Of a stretch of 18,585 nt of DNA, positions 15,366 to 18,585 are shown in pieces; position 1 is the first letter of the stretch, and each line of letters starts with the position of its first letter. Location: NCBI GenBank assembly GCA_003353825.1, contig PIVW01000055.1, forward strand, positions 1 to 18,585, given 5' to 3'. The translations under genes were made by a program, and so were the position numbers. Origin of the DNA: Chloroflexota bacterium. Its GTDB lineage: Bacteria > Chloroflexota > Anaerolineae > J102. The notes under the pieces were generated by a model that was not told the origin of the DNA, searched no databases, and saw only the letters and a list, made by a program, of their open reading frames with translations.

Positions 15366-15770
15366 ATGACAACAGCCACTTTAACAGAAGTTAGCACCGG
15401 CGTCACCGTAACACCCTCTGCCGCTGTTAAGCTACAAGAAGTCCTTGAACAAAAAGGCGTCGCAGAAACACACGGCCTGCGCGTGTTCGTGCAGGGCGGC
15501 GGTTGCGGCGGTATGCAGTACGGCATGACGTTCGACGACAACCCGCGCGAAGATGATGAGGTCTACGAGCAGCATGGCCTGAAGGTTTATGTCGATCCTA
15601 TCAGCCTGTTCTATATCAATGGCGCCAGCGTCGACTACGTGGACAGCCTGATGGGTGGCGGATTCAACATCGAAAACCCAAACGCCGTGAGTTCCTGCGG
15701 ATGTGGAAGCTCTTTCCGCACTTCAGAAGACCATTCCGGCCAGGAAGTTCCCCAATCCTGCGGCCACTAA
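15366..15770 (+). CDS. HesB/IscA/ErpA-family A-type Fe-S carrier
   Basis: A 134-residue cytosolic A-type carrier that receives Fe-S clusters and hands them to target proteins. The three conserved cysteines are present: C47 in GGGCGGMQYG, and C111 and C113 in SSCGCGSSF. The fold starts near VTVTPSAAVKL. About 18 extra C-terminal residues end in SCGH, adding Cys132 and His134, which are not part of the standard cluster site. GAGAGG lies about 11 bases before the ATG. It sits 201 bases after moaA, and I see no convincing promoter of its own in that gap. Among A-type carriers I cannot separate ErpA from IscA by sequence alone. It could mature MoaA's clusters. Confidence 0.92.
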   Translation: MTTATLTEVSTGVTVTPSAAVKLQEVLEQKGVAETHGLRVFVQGGGCGGMQYGMTFDDNPREDDEVYEQHGLKVYVDPISLFYINGASVDYVDSLMGGGFNIENPNAVSSCGCGSSFRTSEDHSGQEVPQSCGH

Positions 15771-15774
15771 TCGT

Positions 15775-15917
15775 TTTACGTGTTGCGTGATGTTTGTGCT
15801 AACGAACCACGCTTCTGTAGGGGGAGCCACGTAAATTCCGAAAGGTTCGCTCGCATTTAACATGCCCGTCTTGATGCCCGCGCAAATTCAGCGCTGGTTA
15901 GCAGGCGGGCATGTTTT
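15775..15917 (+). promoter_or_regulatory. Structured leader with competing stems ahead of the Nfu gene
   Basis: TTTACGTG (15775-15782) pairs with CACGTAAA (15828-15835), enclosing GCGTG (15785-15789) and CACGC (15808-15812). Further on, two copies of ATGCCCG (15862-15868, 15874-15880) compete for one CGGGCAT (15906-15912). The first gives a 10-bp stem (15859-15868 with 15906-15915), the second an 8-bp stem (15874-15881 with 15905-15912). TTTT follows at 15914-15917. CGAACC (15803-15808) can also pair with GGTTCG (15844-15849). This resembles an attenuator; no known riboswitch class is recognised. Confidence 0.45.
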
Positions 15918-15940
15918 GCGCCACAGTCTTTTCCTTTATT

Positions 15941-16288
15941 ATGACTGCACCAACAAAATCCCCAGTACCCGTTGCCTTGGCCCAACCTTCAAGCCTAACA
16001 CCGGATTTAGAAAATCGAATCGATGAGGTGCTGGCTCAGTTCCGACCAACCCTAAATTTTGATGGCGGAGACGTCAAGCTCACCGGCTTTCAAGATGGCG
16101 TGGCAGAGATCACAATGTTGGGAGCGTGTATCGAATGCCCGATCTCTGTTTTGACCATGACGATCGGTGTCAAGCGTATTCTGCTCAAAGAAGTGCCTGA
16201 AGTGACCCAAGTCAGTGCCATTTTTGCCGATGGCGCTCCGGTACCGAGCCTGAAAGACTATATGGCAAAGACAAATCGCCCTTCATGA
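15941..16288 (+). CDS. Nfu-type Fe-S scaffold (NifU C-terminal domain protein)
   Basis: A 115-residue protein built on the NifU C-terminal domain, which binds a [4Fe-4S] cluster between two subunits and passes it on. The domain covers about residues 22-110, with the signature FDGGDVKL and the cluster motif C63-I-E-C66-P. The N-terminal 20 residues are a short polar tail. Neither possible start has a good ribosome site. I prefer the ATG at 15941 because the in-frame ATG at 15911 lies inside a strong RNA stem and would add MFCATVFSFI, which the family does not need. It lies 170 bases after the A-type carrier gene and is followed by an intrinsic terminator, so it probably closes the Fe-S block. 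Confidence 0.88.
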   Translation: MTAPTKSPVPVALAQPSSLTPDLENRIDEVLAQFRPTLNFDGGDVKLTGFQDGVAEITMLGACIECPISVLTMTIGVKRILLKEVPEVTQVSAIFADGAPVPSLKDYMAKTNRPS

Positions 16289-16314
16289 TTGAATCCCTCA
16301 TGTGGGAAATTGCG

Positions 16315-16343
16315 CCCGGCCCAAAGTGGTCGGGTTTTCTTTT
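16315..16343 (+). terminator. Intrinsic terminator after the Nfu gene
   Basis: CCCGGCC (16315-16321) pairs with GGTCGGG (16328-16334), with one G-T wobble and a 6-base loop. TTTTCTTTT follows directly (16335-16343). It starts 26 bases after the stop and is a textbook intrinsic terminator. Confidence 0.88.
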
Positions 16344-16380
16344 GCTGGGGTCAGTTTGAGGGTAGTGTATAGGGCAAATG

Positions 16381-16389
16381 TGGTAGAAT
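16381..16389 (+). promoter_or_regulatory. Extended -10 promoter candidate for rtcB
   Basis: TGGTAGAAT (16381-16389) is an extended -10 element. TTGAGG at 16356-16361 is too far away (22-base spacer) to be a normal -35. Transcription would start near 16396, about 120 bases before rtcB and after the Nfu terminator. Confidence 0.4.
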
Positions 16390-16517
16390 AGGGATATGGT
16401 CAAAATGTCTTTAGACCAGGGTTTGCCGCCAAATCGCCATCCAGCGCTATCTGCCACGTTTTCCCACATTGCAGTATGGACACGGATTTACCGAGATTCA
16501 ACTGAGGGATAATTCTA

Positions 16518-17969
16518 ATGGTTGCTCGCAAGAATCTGAAACAAATCGGCGCCTATCTATACGAAATTTCGCAGGATTTTCGAGAGGATATGCGCGTTCC
16601 TGCCCGTATTTACGCGGATGAGGCCATTATCAACGCTGCCTTGCAGGATCGTTCCATCGAACAACTGATCAACACGGCTACATTGCCGGGTATTATGAGA
16701 TATGCTCTGGCCATGCCCGATATCCACCAGGGTTACGGTTTTTCGATAGGCGGCGTCATTGCCACGCGGGTCTCGGATGGTGTTGTTTCACCTGGCGGCG
16801 TAGGCTACGACATAAATTGTGGGATAAGGCTTTTAGCTTCCGGTATAGAGGAGGGCGAAGTCAAGCCCTATCTGTCAGAACTGGCGACAGCCCTCTATCA
16901 GCAAATCCCTAGTGGCGTTGGCGTTGCCGGATTTCTCAAGCTCTCGGAGGGTGAAGTGGAGGAGGTGTTGGAGACGGGTTCGCGCTGGGCTTTAAAAAAG
17001 GGGATGGCCAGGAAAGAGGATCTGGTTCACACTGAGGAGCAAGGTACCATGCCGGGAGCGCGTGCGGATAAGGTCAGTGTTCGGGCCAAGAGCAGAGGTC
17101 GGAATCAGGTCGGCACCTTGGGCGCGGGCAATCACTTTGCTGAGATCGATGTTGTCGATGAGGTATTCGATGATGAACTGGCTCAAGCCTTTGGTTTGTT
17201 CCCCGGCCAGGTGGTGTTACAAATCCACTGCGGTTCGCGCGGTCTGGGTCATCAGGTTTGCACCGATTACGTGCAGCGTTTCCAGAGCGTGATCAAACGC
17301 TACGGCATCATCCTGCCCGACCGCCAACTGGTTTGCGCTCCCATCGAATCACCTGAAGGCCAGGACTATATCGCGGCCATGTCCGCTGCCGCTAACTACG
17401 CCTGGGCCAATCGCCAGACCTTGGCACACCAGGCGCGACGGGCTTTTGAGGATGTGTTGGCCGGTCGAGTCAGAGGATACGATCTGCGCATGGTTTATGA
17501 TATCGCCCACAACATGGCTAAGCTGGAAACGCATGATGTACATGGCGAGGCTGTGCCGGTCTGTGTCCATCGCAAGGGCGCCACTCGCGCCTTTGGCCCC
17601 ACCCACCCCGTGCTCCCGCCCGACTACAGCGAAGCCGGCCAACCGGTGCTGGTTCCCGGCAGTATGGGCACCGCCTCCTATGTGCTGGCAGGCACAGAGG
17701 GCTCGATGCGCCAGACGTTTGGTTCTACCTGCCATGGTGCAGGTCGCCAAATGAGCCGCAAGGCCGCCAAACGCCAGGTCCACGGCGGCAAGCTCAAAGA
17801 GCAGTTACAGCGGCAAGGCATCGAAATACGCGCTGGCAGCCTCAAAGGCCTGGCTGAAGAAGCACCCATCGCCTACAAAGATGTGAGTCGGGTGGTCGAT
17901 GTGGTGCATAATGCCGGCATCGCCAACAAAGTGGCGCGCTTGCGTCCGATTGCGGTTGTGAAAGGATAG
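16518..17969 (+). CDS. rtcB: RNA-splicing ligase RtcB
   Basis: A 483-residue GTP-dependent RNA ligase that joins 2',3'-cyclic phosphate or 3'-phosphate ends to 5'-hydroxyl ends, used in RNA repair. The Mn-binding residues are all visible: D98 and C101 (GYDINCG), H206 (GAGNHFAE), H237 (QIHCGSRG) and H331 (IAHNMAKLE). The guanylated histidine is H406 in CHGAGR. These lie two or three residues after the Pyrococcus horikoshii positions as I recall them. Length is normal. GAGG lies 10 bases before the ATG. No RtcA cyclase, RtcR regulator or archease gene is next to it; it sits between terminators as its own unit. It has no evident link with the Fe-S block. Confidence 0.96.
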   Translation: MVARKNLKQIGAYLYEISQDFREDMRVPARIYADEAIINAALQDRSIEQLINTATLPGIMRYALAMPDIHQGYGFSIGGVIATRVSDGVVSPGGVGYDINCGIRLLASGIEEGEVKPYLSELATALYQQIPSGVGVAGFLKLSEGEVEEVLETGSRWALKKGMARKEDLVHTEEQGTMPGARADKVSVRAKSRGRNQVGTLGAGNHFAEIDVVDEVFDDELAQAFGLFPGQVVLQIHCGSRGLGHQVCTDYVQRFQSVIKRYGIILPDRQLVCAPIESPEGQDYIAAMSAAANYAWANRQTLAHQARRAFEDVLAGRVRGYDLRMVYDIAHNMAKLETHDVHGEAVPVCVHRKGATRAFGPTHPVLPPDYSEAGQPVLVPGSMGTASYVLAGTEGSMRQTFGSTCHGAGRQMSRKAAKRQVHGGKLKEQLQRQGIEIRAGSLKGLAEEAPIAYKDVSRVVDVVHNAGIANKVARLRPIAVVKG

Positions 17970-18046
17970 TGATAGCCACCAAATGGCGCAAAACAGTCCG
18001 TCCACAATCATTTTACAGTCAGCACCTTGAAGGATTTTGAATTCAG

Positions 18047-18080
18047 TTGGGCGCATAAGTTATGGCGACCGCCCAGTTTT
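18047..18080 (+). terminator. Probable rtcB terminator
   Basis: TTGGGCG (18047-18053) pairs with CGCCCAG (18070-18076), with one T-G wobble at the base and a 16-base loop. TTTT follows at 18077-18080. It is 78 bases after the rtcB stop. The long loop and short T run make it a moderate candidate. Confidence 0.45.
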
Positions 18081-18136
18081 CGTACGCAATTTTTGCTCTC
18101 CAAAACAATACCTTGACACACTCACAAGATTTATTT

Positions 18137-18148
18137 TTTGTGCACAAA
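18137..18148. promoter_or_regulatory. Perfect 12-bp palindrome, operator-like
   Basis: TTTGTGCACAAA is a perfect 12-base palindrome ending a few bases upstream of the -35 position of the promoter for the small peptide gene. Its symmetry and place suit a dimeric regulator. A CACAA (18123-18127) upstream adds a partial second dyad with TTGTG (18138-18142). The binding protein is unknown. Confidence 0.5.
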
Positions 18149-18151
18149 CAG

Positions 18152-18179
18152 TTCTGTTTCTGTTATACTGGGAAGTGCT
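18152..18179 (+). promoter_or_regulatory. Extended -10 promoter of the small peptide gene
   Basis: TGTTATACT (18171-18179) is a strong extended -10 (TG-n-TATACT), with a poor -35 (TTCTGT, 18152-18157) 16 bases upstream. Transcription would start near 18186, giving a leader of about 120 bases before the ATG at 18309. Confidence 0.55.
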
Positions 18180-18308
18180 AACACATCATTTCGGTGTGTT
18201 TACAGTGGCACATTCTGTTTCACGGTCGCCTGTCGCTGTGTGCATCCAATCGGGGTAATCAATCAAATATGGGGCTCCAGACTGTCACTTTCATAAGGAG
18301 ATCGCAAA

Positions 18309-18491
18309 ATGTCCGTCCGAAAAATGAGATTCCCGGCAAAATGGATTACTGTGACCGCGTGCATCATTTTAATCGGGTTGGCCGTAACTGCCTACGCTGT
18401 TGCTGCTGAATCCAACGCAGCACTCAACTCGAACAAACCTCTGGCGCCGACTAATCCTTTCCTAAGTTCAATACCTTCGCCGAACATTTGA
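18309..18491 (+). CDS. Small secreted or membrane-anchored peptide, 60 residues
   Basis: A 60-residue protein I do not recognise. The AAGGAG site 8 bases before the ATG is among the strongest in the window, which argues that it is translated. Residues 1-11 are basic (MSVRKMRFPAK) and residues 12-32 are hydrophobic, ending in AYAVAA, a good signal peptidase I site. Cleavage there would release a peptide of about 28 residues, rich in Asn, Ser and Pro with no Cys and almost no charge. Without cleavage it would be a single-pass membrane peptide. It has its own promoter and a palindrome upstream. Function unknown; a signalling peptide, small envelope component or regulator of a neighbouring membrane protein are all possible. 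Confidence 0.65.
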   Translation: MSVRKMRFPAKWITVTACIILIGLAVTAYAVAAESNAALNSNKPLAPTNPFLSSIPSPNI

Positions 18492-18507
18492 GCTAATGAG
18501 AAAGACA

Positions 18508-18571
18508 GAGCAGATTGTATAATTGTTTTTTACAACCAGATTCAATCTGAAAAACAAAGGACAATCTGCTC
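18508..18571. repeat. 11-bp inverted repeat and nested dyads before the edge gene
   Basis: GAGCAGATTGT (18508-18518) and ACAATCTGCTC (18561-18571) match perfectly. Inside are CAGATT-C-AATCTG (18537-18549), itself a perfect palindrome, and TTGTA (18515-18519) with TACAA (18531-18535). The right arm ends directly at an ATG and lies between its ribosome site and start. It may be a terminator and leader structure or the end of a mobile element. Confidence 0.5.
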
Positions 18572-18585
18572 ATGATAGATATTAT
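18572..18585 (+). CDS. Start of a gene cut off by the window edge
   Basis: An ATG at 18572 has AAAGGA (18556-18561) 10 bases upstream and opens a frame reading Met-Ile-Asp-Ile before the window ends. This is too short to name. The inverted repeat just upstream leaves open that it is a transposase. Confidence 0.3.

Larger units (their letters stand above)
17970..18308. other. 339-base region between rtcB and the small peptide gene
   Basis: No gene is visible. It holds a probable rtcB terminator (18047-18080), then the promoter, palindrome and untranslated leader of the small gene at 18309. A lone TTGACA (18113-18118) lacks a correctly spaced -10 partner. Confidence 0.6.

Noticed and set aside
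15797..15903. An integron attC-like site formed by TGCTAAC and GTTAGCA
   Set aside because: The core-site consensus and paired inner boxes are not met, no integrase or cassette structure is nearby, and the pairing fits better within the RNA leader structure.
15911..15940. Start of the Nfu gene at the ATG at 15911
   Set aside because: It lies inside a strong inverted repeat and adds a hydrophobic decapeptide not expected in the family. It is kept only as an alternative.
18113..18118. TTGACA upstream of the small peptide gene as a -35 box
   Set aside because: No -10 element lies at 16-18 bases from it. The extended -10 at 18171-18179 is too far away to pair with it.
1..18585. tRNA genes, rRNA genes, CRISPR arrays and complete insertion sequences
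   Set aside because: I looked for T-loop motifs, regularly spaced repeats and paired terminal repeats around transposase frames, and found none that hold up.

Overview
The window comes from a free-living, aerobically respiring bacterium. The genes are ordinary chromosomal ones of mixed, mid-range base composition, with good Shine-Dalgarno sites and several sigma70-like promoters. The caa3-type (A2) cytochrome oxidase with its CtaG factor, a SufR-like Fe-S regulator and a receiver/PEP-synthase fusion fit an environmental lineage such as Chloroflexota. That assignment is an inference from gene content; no rRNA, tRNA or other marker gene is present to confirm it. I see no CRISPR array, prophage or complete insertion sequence.

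Layout. (1) 181-705 (+): a thioredoxin/peroxiredoxin-like protein, facing the oxidase cluster across a shared terminator hairpin. (2) 6470-737 (-): the caa3 oxidase cluster ctaC-ctaD-ctaF-ctaE, then ctaG and a membrane-anchored secreted protein that may deliver copper. (3) 6471-7105: a 635-base gap with a strong hairpin, a CAGATT repeat element and a decayed transposase tail. (4) 7106-8092 (+): an endonuclease/exonuclease/phosphatase-family lipoprotein. (5) 9626-8277 (-): NADP-type glutamate dehydrogenase. (6) 10285-13263 (+): a large protein with two receiver-like domains and a PEP/pyruvate-binding ATP-grasp region. (7) 13427-16288 (+): an Fe-S block holding a SufR-like regulator, moaA overlapping it, an IscA/ErpA-type A-type carrier and an Nfu-type scaffold. 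(8) 16518-17969 (+): RNA ligase RtcB. (9) 18309-18491 (+): a 60-residue secreted or anchored peptide with its own promoter and a palindromic operator-like site. The first bases of another gene lie at the right edge.

How the genes work together. The oxidase genes form a complete terminal oxidase: subunit II carries CuA and a fused cytochrome c, subunit I carries hemes a and a3 and CuB, III and IV are small membrane subunits, and CtaG helps CuB insertion. The Fe-S block links a probable cluster-sensing repressor to a [4Fe-4S] radical-SAM enzyme of molybdenum cofactor synthesis and to two cluster carriers that could supply it. The remaining genes (gdhA, rtcB, the lipoprotein and the PEP-synthase-like protein) look like independent units.

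The most unusual items are the four-helix N-terminal extension on CtaD, a ten-G run inside the last gene of the oxidase cluster, the receiver/PEP-binding fusion, mutually exclusive RNA stems ahead of the Nfu gene, and the small secreted peptide gene with its palindrome.
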